Source: Hysterangium stoloniferum (taxonomy: Eukaryota; Basidiomycota; Agaricomycetes; Hysterangiales; Hysterangiaceae). Taken from it: DNA of 64,000 bases. The notes beneath the pieces are model-generated. The model ran no database searches. It had not been told where the DNA came from and worked only from the letters and a program-made list of their open reading frames with translations. The stretch spans positions 1,612,001 to 1,676,000 of the forward strand of contig WHVD01000005.1 of assembly GCA_015178975.1 (NCBI GenBank). The letters run 5' to 3'. This document shows, one piece after another, positions 38,292-48,916 of this stretch; within the stretch, counting starts at the first letter, position 1; each line of letters begins with the position of its first letter. A program made the position numbers and the translations under genes.

Positions 38292-38453
38292 TGTTGGAGT
38301 CTGCGAGCCATAGAAGCTGTGAGACTCTGGTGTTGTCTCAGATGTTTGATTCTGAGATTGAATTAGGTATTTAGGTATATAAAAGTCATGTAGGGAACGT
38401 TATACAACAATGTGTTTTGCCCTGATACATTAAGACTCCTAAAATATCTAACA
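38292..38453 (+). mobile_element. 3' LTR (copia type) of 3.76-kb unit
   Basis: 162 bp, TGTTGGAGTCTGCG...TATCTAACA, directly preceded by the polypurine tract GAGGGGGAG and followed by CGATG. Confidence 0.85.
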
Positions 38454-38968
38454 CGATGGTATATTCCGGTGAAATGTCGCTCCCTGAGCGTTTGTATTAG
38501 ACACGGGGGGTCATATCTTCATCTTCATTGCCCGGTGATCACGTCCCCCACCCTCATCATGTGCGAATGTTGGATATTTGGTTCCTCAATTATTCAACGC
38601 AGCATTGTAATGCAGCTGAAGGTGGTCGTCTTCTTGGATACTTCCCCTCCTATCTTCAAATTCAGTAATAACAACATGACTCATCTTGGAGAACAGACAG
38701 CACTCTTCAGTGATGTGTAATGCTTTAGACTTTGACTTTGAATTTGCTGTCTACAGACATTTATGTATGGTCTAATACATTTCCAATACTGCATATAATT
38801 ATTATTGAGATACTGTCGATGTACAGCCATAGAACTGAGTCGAACCAATATCACCAAACAGCAACGGGGCACCTAACAGGTATGTTTTCCAAAACAGTCG
38901 AACTATTGCTGAAATGTGAATAGATTGTCAAAAATAATGAAATGTTACATACAAAACCAAAGTCTATT

Positions 38969-39815
38969 TCATTCCTCATAGGTCGGAGGGGCGGTGGATA
39001 TCAACATAGAGTCTGATCGCCTAAGCAAATGGCCAGGATTCTCCTCCTGGACGTTCTCCTCAAGATTAACCTGCGATCCCTACACCGTTTATGGTATCAT
39101 TATTTCAACAGGATCTATGAGTGCATCTAGAACTGCATACCCGTGAAATATGTGCCATTTCTGGTCTCAGTATGTCCGCCACACGAGCTGCGATAGCGTC
39201 TAGAACCATATTTGGATATTCGGCACGCTGGGAATTACCAGTCGAAAGGCGAGGGTTCTCTCCACGCTCTCGTTCATCTATTCCAGCGGATGGGCCTGCA
39301 TTTTCACCAGGAGAAGAATTTTTGTCGTTTAGTTGCTTGTCAAGAAGCGGTTGATTAACTGGATTCGAAACAAGCCGTCCCTTTGTGTGAGAAGAAATGT
39401 GGGCTCTCCTGCAGCGGAAAAGGAGAAATATCACGAGTATTGTAAGCACTATGGCACCCACGATGGGTCCGAGAACCAGACCAATGCGTGCTGGTTGAGA
39501 CGGTGATGGCGGCGCCGTGGTGGGCAGTGGCAATACTAGAGAGGGCGTGCCTTTAGCTGTCGTGGATGCGGAGCCTGTGCTGACTGTGGAAGTACCAGCC
39601 TGTGACACTATGGCTTCAACACTGGGATCGAAAAGGGATGTGATGGTGGTTGTGGATACAGACGGGGTCGGTGCCGAAGGTTGGATAACAGGAATCACCT
39701 GGGAGGACACTCCATTCGATGTAGTCTGAATGAGAGCTGAACTTTGGGTGGGGAGGGGTAACTGAACGATTTGGGTGGTGGGTAAACGATTGGGAGCTGG
39801 ACCGAGTTGAGCCAT
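38969..39815 (-). CDS. single-pass membrane protein with Ser/Thr-rich ectodomain and PPTY tail
   Basis: Two exons (39141-39815, 38969-39070), 777 nt, 258 aa. The first 110 residues are Ser/Thr/Pro-rich and probably heavily O-glycosylated. One membrane segment follows (IGLVLGPIVGAIVLTILVIF, about residues 111-131), then the stop-transfer RCRR and a hydrophilic tail. I take the 70-bp intron (GTATGC...CGCAG) because it swaps a short unconserved ending for VNLEENVQEENPGHLLRRSD and a final APPTYEE, as seen in many Agaricomycete proteins of this build. PPTY could bind a WW domain, for example of a Rsp5/Nedd4 ligase. No signal peptide is obvious upstream of the Ser/Thr region (MAQLGPAPNRLP), so orientation rests on the basic stop-transfer. 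Function unknown. Confidence 0.65.
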
Positions 39816-40547
39816 ATTGTTTGAATTAGTTTGGCGTCGGCCCCCAGCGAGGTTTATGGTAGACGTTAAGTAGGATGTATTAGATGACTGTGGCAGATAT
39901 CCCCACCTGTGTATCTTTTATTTGCAACCTAATTAGCTTGCCGCATAGCCCCTGAGCTCTGACCCAATTAGAATGCATAAGCTATTTTGCCGCACCCTGC
40001 TGGATGGTCCTGCACTTCCCGGCAACTAGACGAGTCACCCTTCGCTTGCAATGCTCTACGCGTGAATAGCCAGGTGACCTTGGCAACGAGAGGTCACCAG
40101 CGTCCACCAGAGCGCCGCTGGGAAGACCACCACCTTATCATTTGCCGCAATCAGTTGTCTCTGAAGATTGAACTTTGTCAGCTAATATAGATGGTGGCTA
40201 GGGGAAATGGGATAGTAACGGTTTTGAGCTGATGAAAGCTCTCATCAGGGGGATACCACTACCCCAACTGTTTCTCCTGTCCAGAATTACTGATTAGGAG
40301 TCTACTACTGAGCCTGATCCAAAGGGAGTGATAAGATAGTTGACCTACATGTGCATTGAACTCTGAGAAACTTGGTGACCCAGTGGTGGGTAGTATATGG
40401 TTGGGTGGTGCACCTGTCAGGGGAGGGAGGCTTCAACCTGAGACCAATGGTCACCAAAACTGACAGGTCATGTACTGGGGCCAGCAGGTTTCCCTGCTGG
40501 ATTGGATTTTGTTGGTGTCCATACAGCAGCAAGACAATGGTGGAACC

Positions 40548-40717
40548 CAAATCTCTAATTGTCACATACACAACTGTACATAGCTGACATAATGTGTCTC
40601 TGTACTTTGCCTGTCTCCCACCTGCTGCCATTTCATTCATGGGCTTTGCTTTCCTATCATTTCATGGGCAAGAAGTGCAAATTAGGCTCTCTTCAAAGGT
40701 GTCTGTATCTAGTGTTG
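40548..40717 (+). repeat. dispersed repeat, copy 1
   Basis: About 165 bp match, in inverted orientation, the stretch 62445-62606 (shared segments TAGCTGACATAATGTGTCTC, TGCTGCCATTTCATTC, TCATTTCATGGGCAAGAAGT). No ends or target duplications could be set. Confidence 0.65.
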
Positions 40718-40868
40718 GGCCAAATGGACATCTTGTATGTAACTTCTAGGATTACTACTGTGCACAGACATCAGAATGCCACCAATTTTATTCAAGAATG
40801 TCAGGAAAGGTTGAAATGTGAGTAAATTACACTTTATTACATATAATAACATAATGACTTTATGATAC

Positions 40869-41283
40869 TGTTAAGAACTGGAATGGGAGGTTCAGGGAAC
40901 TGACAGAGACCAAACAGAAGGACTTGGCTTCAGCTTATGTGCTGTGCCCTTGCAAAGGTACCATTGAACATCCTTAAATTTCAATCGTATAGGGTAATAC
41001 TCAGTGATCTGACACTGTATGTAAACAGTTGGAAACCAAAGTGATGAATATTGAAGTCAAGGTTGAAGTTGTAAATATAGGTTGGGTCATGAAAATAGAT
41101 AGTGTCAGAATGCAGAGGTCGTGAGATCAGATGGCATCGGAATGTGGAGGTGGTGAACAGATAGTGGGGTCAGAGACTAGAGGTGTATCTAAGTCGATAT
41201 TCTGATTGCTTAGTACATAGCCACATTACAGTGGGTTTATATATGGGTTATCAGCATCTAGAAAATACTAACTAAGGGAAGGG
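40869..41283 (-). mobile_element. truncated family-B LTR (first of three in tandem)
   Basis: Begins TGTTAAGAACTGG and follows the family-B LTR with many substitutions until ACTAACTAAGGGAAGGG, where the next family-B LTR starts. More diverged than its neighbour. Confidence 0.75.
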
Positions 41284-42253
41284 TGTTAAGAGCAGAAACT
41301 GATAGATGTCGGCTGGCCGACAGGGACCAAACGGAAGGACTTGGCTTCAGCTTATGTGCTGCGCCCTCACAAGTTACCGTCGGGTGTCCTTAAATTTCGG
41401 GCGAAAACTAGTCCTGTCAAGTAAATCTCTCGGTAAACTACCGATCGGAAACCGAAGGATAAGTCGAGGGTTGGGCTGAGGGGTCGGAGACCAAGAGTCG
41501 GAGACTGAGAGAGTCGGAGACTGAGAGAGTCGGAGACTGAGAGAGTCGGAGACTGAGAGAGTTGGAGACTGAGAGAGTCGGGGACTGAGAGTCGGAGACT
41601 GAGAGAGTCGGAGACTGAGAGAGTCGGAGACTGAGAGAGTCGGAGACTGAGAGAGTCGGAGATTAGAGGTTGAAGTCGTAAATGTAGGTTGAATCGTAAA
41701 TCGGATGGAGTCGGAATGTGGTGGTCGTGAATAGATAATGGAGTCGGAAATTAGAGGGGTATCTAAGTTGATCTAAGTTGATATTCTAAGTTGATATTCT
41801 GATTGTCTAATAACTACATTTACAGTGGGTTTATATATGAGTTATCAGCGTCTAGAAACTACTAACTAAGGGAAGAGCGGAAACACTATTTGATGAATAG
41901 ACTTGACTAGAAACTGGAAAGTTACAATAAGATCGGAAGCCGAGATTTAGCCAAGAGCGGGATTACGAGAAAAGGGAATAGTCCACGGGCTACAGGTATA
42001 TATGGGCATATGTGAAACATGGAGTAAAACGGATCATCATAATGAAAGGGGACGTATCAAAGCATAACCAGATGGTACGAGTATATTTTGACAGGGGCGT
42101 AAATGAGGTTTGATCGCCGTGAAGGTATATGTCAGTGTCGGTATTCCGAAGGTTGTCGAAATGATGACTTGATCAATAACTTGGAACATTGATAGACTGT
42201 AGTATTCTCGGAGACCATCGGGTTGCGACATGGGTTACGACACGGTCGTAACA
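41284..42253 (-). mobile_element. complete family-B LTR with expanded minisatellite
   Basis: 970 bp, TGTTAAGAGC...GTCGTAACA. It is longer than the other copies because of the 16-bp array at 41492-41668. Flanks AAGGG and AAACT do not match, so it is not a simple insertion with a target duplication. Confidence 0.8.
41492..41668. repeat. 16-bp minisatellite in family-B LTR
   Basis: About eleven copies of GAGAGAGTCGGAGACT with few variants. Confidence 0.9.
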
Positions 42254-43043
42254 AAACTACCGATCGGAAACCGAAGGATAAGTTGAGGGTTGGGCTGAGG
42301 GGTTGGAGACTGAGAGTCAGAGATTGAGAGTCAGAGATTGAGAGTCAGAGACTGAGAGAGTCGGAGGCCGAGAGAGTCGGAGACTGAGAGAGTCGGAGAC
42401 TGAGAGAGTCGGAGACTGAGAGAGTCGGAGACTGAGAGAGTCGGAGACTGAGAGAGTCAGAGACTGAGAGTCAGAGATTAGAGGTTGAAGTCATAAATGT
42501 AGGTTAAATTGTAAATCTGATGGAGTCAGAATGTGGTGGTCATGAATAGATAATGGAGTCAGAAATTAGAGGGGTATCTAAGTCGATATTCTGATTGTCT
42601 AGTAGTTATATTACAGTGGGTCTATATACGAGTTATTGGCATCTAGAAACTACTAACTAAGGGAAGAGCGGAAACACTATTTGACAAATAGACTTGACTA
42701 GAAACCGGAAGGTTACAATAAGATCGGAAGCCGAGATTTAGCCGAGAGTGGGATTACAAGAAAAGGGAATAGTCCACGGGCTACAAGTATATATGGGCAT
42801 ATGTGAAACATAGAGTAAAACAGATCATCATAATGAAAGGGGACATATCAAAGCATAACCAGATGGTATGAGTATATCTTGACAGGGGTGTAAATGGGGT
42901 TTGATCGCCATGAAGGTATACATCAGTGTCGGTGTTCCGAAGGTTGCTGAAATGATGACTTGATCAATAACTTGGAACATCGATAGACGGTAGTATTCTC
43001 AGGGATTGTCAGATTGTGACACAGTTACAACACGGTCATAACA
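42254..43043 (-). mobile_element. truncated family-B LTR (third in tandem)
   Basis: Starts inside the LTR at AAACTACCGATCGG and runs to the usual end GGTCATAACA, abutting the truncated RNase H of the next element. It contains its own 16-bp array at about 42299-42480. Confidence 0.8.
42299..42480. repeat. second 16-bp minisatellite in family-B LTR
   Basis: About ten copies of the GAGAGAGTCGGAGACT unit, with more GAGTCAGAGA variants than in the neighbouring array. Confidence 0.9.
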
Positions 43044-44691
43044 ATATCACAGCAAGTGCATAATCCGAGGCATCAGTTTCCACAATGAGTTGAACATCAG
43101 GCTTCTAGTGCGAAAAAATAGGGGCAGATGTAAACGCACTTTTCAATTCTTGGAATGCCATTCGGCATTCTTTGGAGAAATTCCATGGGGTGTCTTTATG
43201 AGTAAGATGAGTGAGCAGAACAGTAATTTTTGAGTAGTTGTGAATGAAACAATGATAAAAATTGGCGAAGCCTAAAAAGGACTGAATGTCCTTAACCTTT
43301 TGGGGTTCCGGTCAATCTTGAATAACTTGAATTTTAGAGTCATCCATGTAGAGACTGTCGGGTCCCATCATGAAACCTAAATATTCAACTGTGTTGACAT
43401 CAAAAGAACATTTTTTACCATTTGCAAAAAGACCATGTTTTCAGAGTCTTTGGAGGACTTCACAGATGTGTTCATCATGAAGTGTAGGGTCTTCAGAGAA
43501 TATGAGAATATCATCTAAGTACACAATGACATAGATGTCAAGGAGGTTGGAAAAGACACCGTTGATAAAACGCTGAAAGACCAATGGAGTGTTGGTGAGG
43601 CCGAAAGGCATCACTAACCATTCGAAGGAGCCATAGTGAGTGCAAAAAGCTGTTTTCCATTCATCAACTTTGGCGATATGAACCAAATGATAGGCATGTT
43701 TTGAGATCTATCTTTGTATAGTTTCAGGCCTTCCGAGGGACATCGAGTAAATCAGAGATTAGTGGTAACAGGTACTTATCTTTTCAAGTGATCGCATTTA
43801 GTCCTTGAAAGCCAATGCAAAGCCGTAGGGAACCATCTTTTTTCCAAATGAATAGGACAGGGGCTCCATAAGGAGACTTTGAGGGTCAGATAAAACCTAT
43901 GGCTGAGTGTTCATCCAAGAAATCTCAGATAGCCAATAATTCAGACTGCGAGAGAGGATAAACCGGGCCTAACGGTGGATGTGAACCTTCTTCAATATCA
44001 ATTTTCAAATTGTAGGGCCTGTGAGGGGCAAGTCGATCAGCTTTTTGTTTACTGAAGATGTCTGCAAATTTGTGGTATTTTTCTGGAACACCTTCCAAAG
44101 CTGCGATCAGTTCAGCCACCGGGGTTGCAAAGCAACCAGTGGCTTCGTCAACCTTAAGGTTGACTGTAAATGCTCGGGAGCCTTCCAACTTGATGGCTCT
44201 CATAAAAGCTGTGGCATTTATTAGAGAGATGGGAGGTGGAGAGCTGAGATTTGCCACAGGGGCCAGAGGTGCCATAGAGGCCATATTTGCTGAAACAGGC
44301 AAAAATGGACCAGTTGTATCAGGTGCCGACAGGGTTCGGAAATGGATACTGCCCAATACCCAATCAACCAACGGATTGTAGCGGGTGAGCCAGTTATGTC
44401 CTAGAACCACGGAGCAGCTCGAGTCCAACTGTGTTACAAAAAACATAACTGTCTGAAAGGTTCCACATGGGAACCAAAGTCGGAGTTCACAGGCTTGTGA
44501 GATTATGGAGTTTGAGGTACCATCAAAGAGTCGGAGCAGAATCAGATCTATTGCATAGGTTCTTAACTGATTTTTTCAGGAAAAATTTATATCTATAAAA
44601 CAATGGGTTGAACCTGAATCTATGTGAGCTCAAAAAGTAAGACTCCTGAAGGTTTCCAAAGTGAGATTTATAAACAATGAATTTGGATCAT

Positions 44692-45065
44692 TGTTAAGGG
44701 TGCATACATGGAGGGTTTCTGGAGAAATCCAGAAGGACTTGGCTTCAGCTTATAGGCCGCACCCTCACGAGATCATGTTGTCCAATTTCAAATGGGCAGA
44801 TGGGAATCCTGGGGAGTCTGGGTGGAGTTTGTGGGTTGAGGGGTCGTGGGTCGAGAGGTCAGGGAGTCGAGATAAATAAGGCAGAGGTTGAGTGATAGAT
44901 GCATCAGAGCCCGTGGGCTCCAACTAGTGAGAGAGGTGTAATTCAAAGAGGAGTTTAGAGCAAAAAATGTACTAGATTACTGGGGAGAATCTAAGCTGAT
45001 TTTCGGAACGGGACGGAACAGTGTGAGTTAGTGCCCAGAGTCTGGTAGGAATTCCGGTCATAACA
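44692..45065 (-). mobile_element. internally deleted family-A-type solo LTR
   Basis: 374 bp, TGTTAAGGGTGC...GGTCATAACA, flanked by ATCAT (44687-44691 and 45066-45070). Compared with the 819-bp family A it keeps both ends and lacks most of the centre, including the TATA segment. Confidence 0.85.
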
Positions 45066-45145
45066 ATCATATAGGGTGGATGCATTAAGATGACAATTTT
45101 CCAGTGTGTGGGGAGATTCAACACAACTCTCCAATCATATGGAAT

Positions 45146-45864
45146 TGTTAAGAACTGAAAACTGACTAATGTCGGTGGCCGACAGGGACTGATCGGAAGG
45201 ACTTGGCTTCAGCTTATGTGCTGCGCCCTCACAAATATCCGTAGGATGTCCTTAAATTTCGGGCGGGCGAAGACTAATCCTAATGAGTACCTTTCGGCGT
45301 GATACCGATCAGAATCGAAGGATAAGTTGAGCGTCGGGCCAAGGGGTCGGGGCCGGGAGTGGGCGAGCGCACGCGAAGGCGGATGGGGGGATTCTTAGTA
45401 TGAGACTGATACAGGTGTATGAGGGTATTCTGAGTCGATATTCTGATTGCCTAGTGACTACAACTACAGTGGGTTCATATACAAGTAACAGGCGTCTGGA
45501 AAATACTAATGGGGAGAAGGGCGGAACACGGTATTAACAATAAGCTTGACTAGGAACGGGAAGTTTATGATTAGTTCGGAAGCCGATGATAACCGAGAGC
45601 GGGATTACGATAAAAGGAAATAGTTCAAGGACTACAAATATAGCTAGACATATGCGAAACATAAGATTGGACGGATCAACATAATAAAGGGGACGTATCA
45701 AAGTTTGACCAGACAATACGAGTTATTTTGACGTAGGCGTAAATGGAGTTTGATCTTCGCGAAACATTTGTCAGCTTCGGGGCCGATGGTTTCCGAGAGG
45801 ATGACTTGACGTTGACAAGTGGCGATAACCTCGGGACCGATAGGGTTGCGACACGGTCGTAACA
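45146..45864 (-). mobile_element. solo LTR, family B
   Basis: 719 bp, TGTTAAGAACTG...GGTCGTAACA, flanked by GGAAT at 45141-45145 and 45865-45869. It lies inside the gag/protease region of the family-B gypsy element. Confidence 0.9.
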
Positions 45865-46760
45865 GGAATCCAGAGAGTTGCTTAATCTTTTTTTGACTCG
45901 GCACCCAGCTTAGCCAGTTGTGAAGTCGTGGCCATATTGGCCAATTGGGTGTGGCCTTCAGGCATGTGGCAACTCGGTGTCTGGGATCTGCACACAACAA
46001 ACACAGATTGTTGTCCATTCGGCATTGCTTTTCTTGTGGTAGGAGCTTGCTGTTGGAGCTGAGTTTGCCAGTTAGGTCGGGTTTGTCTTTGTCTTGAGAC
46101 TTATTCAACTGTTTGCCCTTGCTTTTTTGTTGTTAGAACCCTTGTTGTCAGACTTCTTATCAGGGTTCAAGTTGCCACTATTGTTGGTATTTTGATTACC
46201 AGACTCATTGGCATTCTTGTTGTGCCATGATTTTTTGTCTGATGGGTTTTCACGACTGATTTCCAAGCATCATTCCTAGTATCGGGCATCTGCGTTTTGG
46301 GCCTTTAGATGCATGAGAGGGAGAGTCTTCGGTTTGCCGGTCTCTCCTTTGGAAACTTCATCTTTGAGGTGAGATGGGAGGCTGGAGTAAAACTGGTAAT
46401 GGAGGGCCGAATTGCCCCAGTCACAATGTGTGGCGAGGTTGTTGAACTGGACGATGTAGTCAGTGATGTGTTGGGTGTCTTTCATTTTGAGATTAGAAAG
46501 TGTGGTCCCAGAATTGCCAGTTTGGTCGTAGGGGCTGAAGTTTGTTTCGAGTTCCACAACAAAGGCATCCCAATTGTGAAGCCAATTGGGATCTTCGGAA
46601 GTGAGGCTGGAGAATGCGGGTTCAAACCAGGCTGCTGTGGAATCCTTGAGGTAAGAGAGTGTGAAGTTTACTTTTCAGTCATCCATTGCAAAAGCAGCTG
46701 GTTGGTCCCGAAAGTTGAATTGACATTGCATAAGAAATGTTGGCTATTTCTTTGGGTTTG

Positions 46761-47581
46761 TGTTACGACCCGGACAAATCCCGCCGGACTCCGGGCACTA
46801 ACCCGTACGCCCCCACGCGCTACAAGCACCAATCGTCTGTTTATAGGATTTCCCGCCCGGACTCCGTTACGTCAAGACTCGTTACGTTCGACCTCATTAA
46901 GACACATATCAGTCACCGGACTTCCCCCGGACCCCGTCTCTGTCTATGTCCGTCTTCGTCCCACGCATCAGTCACCGGACCCGCTTAGAATCCCGTCACC
47001 GCTCTAATCGAGCCCCGTTCCCGTTTTAGTCAAATGACCTGTCACGATTTAGGACTCCGCTCCCGCTCCGTTTCCCGTTATGGGTTATGCTTTGTCACGA
47101 TTCGGACTCCGCTCCGTTCCGTCCCGTTCCTAACACCAATTTGGTGTTTACTATTCCCGTTTTATGTTTTGCTCGTCTCGTCTCATTATTACTGGATTCG
47201 GTATGACATGCATTCCACGGTCTATATAAACTGGCAGATGTTGTACATACAATCCAGTCAGAAAATTAGCTTAGATTCCCCCCAGTAATCTAATACATTT
47301 TCCTCTCTAAAAACCCTACTCTCATCAGACCGCTCGCACTAGTCGGAGCCCACGGGCTCCGGCGCATCTATCTCTCTCGACTATCTCGATTCACGACTCT
47401 CGACTCACGACCTACGACTCACGACCCACGAACCCCCGCACGGACTCCCCGGGATTCCCGTCCGCCTGTCTGAAATTGGACAACACGATCTAGCGAGGGC
47501 GCAGCCTATAAGCTGAAGCCAAGTCCTACCGGATATCCCGCGGGTTTCTCCGGAAACCCGGCCTGAGTGTGTATCCTAACA
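46761..47581 (+). mobile_element. solo LTR, family A (sense)
   Basis: 821 bp, TGTTACGACCCGG...GTATCCTAACA, flanked by GTTTG (46756-46760 and 47582-47586). Opposite orientation to the copies at 29106 and 53986. TATATAAA at 47223-47230 marks a likely U3 promoter. It lies in the gag of the family-B gypsy element. Confidence 0.93.
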
Positions 47582-48048
47582 GTTTGAGCCAGTAAATGGT
47601 TTGGGTTTGTTGACTCAGGTTTGCCCAGGTTCTTTTTCCTTGGTATTGTTCTTAAGGAAATCATTAAGGGATCCTAGGGTACCTGAGAACAATTCCCATG
47701 CCTTGTCAGGATCAAAATCCGGTTTTTGTTTCACAGACTTCTTAGGACCACTAGCCTGAGGTAAGGACTGGTTGCTATCCTCAGGTTTGGGTCCCGGAGC
47801 TGATTGATTGTTAACTTCTTCAGGTGCTTCAGGTTCAGTGGCTTCAGTAACTTCTTCAGAATCACTGGTAATTTCCACAAAGCAGGATTCTTCGGAGGTT
47901 TCTGGTTGTGGGGTTTTTGGAGTAGCTCAGGCTGTATACAGGAATGGAGACTTGAGAGTGGAAGATTCTGCTTTGCCACTTGGCTTGGCATCCTTTTTCC
48001 TCAGAGGCATGATAAAATGGAAAATGTGAGTGTGAAATCAGAATGTAC

Positions 48049-48793
48049 TGTTAAGAACTGAAAACTGACTAATGTCGGCAGGCTGATGGGGACCAATCAG
48101 AAGGACTTGGCTTCAGCTTATGTGCTGCACCCTCGCAATTAACCGTCAGGTGTCCTTCAATTTCAGACAGGTGAAGACTAGTCCTAACGAGTACCTCATG
48201 GTGAGTTACCAATTGGGTCCAAAGGATAAGTCAAGTGTCGGGCCAAGGGGGTCAGGGACCGAGAGTGGACGAGTGCACACAAAGGTGGGGAGTGGGATAC
48301 TTAGTATAAAGTCGAATGAGATGTAAGTGGGTGTTCTGAGTCGATATTCTGATTGCCTAGTAACTACAACTACAATGGGTTCATGTACAAGTTATCGGCA
48401 TCTAGAAAATACTAACTAAGGAAAGAGTGGAACATTACTGACAAATAAACTTGACTAGAAACAGGAAGGTTACAATAAGTTCAGAGGCCGTGATTTAACT
48501 GAGAGCGGGATTACAAGAAAAGGAAATAGTCCACAGGTTACAAATATACATATATGGACATATGTGAAACATAGTATAGAATGGATTATCATAATAAAAA
48601 GGGACATATCAGAGTATAACCAGATAGTACAAGTATAATTTGATAGGGGCATAACTGGGGTTTGATCACCGTGAAAGCATATGTCAGTGTCAGGTGACCA
48701 ACAGTTTCCAATGTGATGACTTGATCAATAACTTGAAACGTCAATAGGTGGCGATAACCTCGGGGACTGTCAGGTTGTGACACGGTCATAACA
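48049..48793 (-). mobile_element. family-B LTR, probable 5' LTR of the gypsy element at 43044-48048
   Basis: 745 bp, TGTTAAGAACTG...GGTCATAACA. It lies 38 bp before the gag ATG of the minus-strand element. Its flanks (TGTAC, GAGTG) do not match each other, as expected for an LTR next to its own interior. Confidence 0.75.
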
Positions 48794-48916
48794 GAGTGCA
48801 TTCTCATACCCTGCCAACCTCCTCTTCAGGTGATTCTATACAGTTCAATGGGATTCAGGTCAAGAGACTGTGCTGGCCATGAGAGAATCCTGAAACCATT
48901 TATTGGAACCAATTCT

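Larger units (their letters stand above)
34694..38453 (+). mobile_element. LTR-bounded unit without copia genes, carrying a host-like gene
   Basis: The two 162-bp LTRs are 96% identical. The left one is followed by a primer-binding-site-like sequence and the right one is preceded by a polypurine tract (GAGGGGGAG). Flanks are CAATG (34689-34693) and CGATG (38454-38458), a 4/5 match to a target duplication. No gag, protease, integrase or RT was recognised inside; instead there is a seven-transmembrane-type gene. Best described as a non-autonomous large retrotransposon derivative. Confidence 0.65.
43044..48048 (-). pseudogene. decayed Ty3/gypsy element, family B: gag-protease-RT-RNase H (3' truncated)
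   Basis: Minus-strand coding from ATG 48010 (MPLRKKDAKPSGK). Gag includes ELETNFSPYDQTGNS and HITDYIVQFNNLATHCDWG; a CCHC knuckle (CLLCADPRHRVATC) lies at about 45975-46020. The protease end has SSCSVVLGHNWLTRYNPL, followed by DIFSKQKADRLAPHRPYNLK, the GPVYPLSQSE linker, RT with [18 protein letters not shown] (about 43500) and RNase H up to VETDASDYAL, where a family-B LTR cuts it at 43043. Integrase is absent. Numerous stops and frameshifts, plus three LTR insertions (44692, 45146, 46761). The adjacent LTR at 48049 is placed as its 5' LTR. Confidence 0.85.

Noticed and set aside
41284..42253. Family-B LTR considered as a simple insertion into the LTR at 40869
   Set aside because: Flanks AAGGG and AAACT do not match, and the sequence after it does not continue the interrupted LTR.
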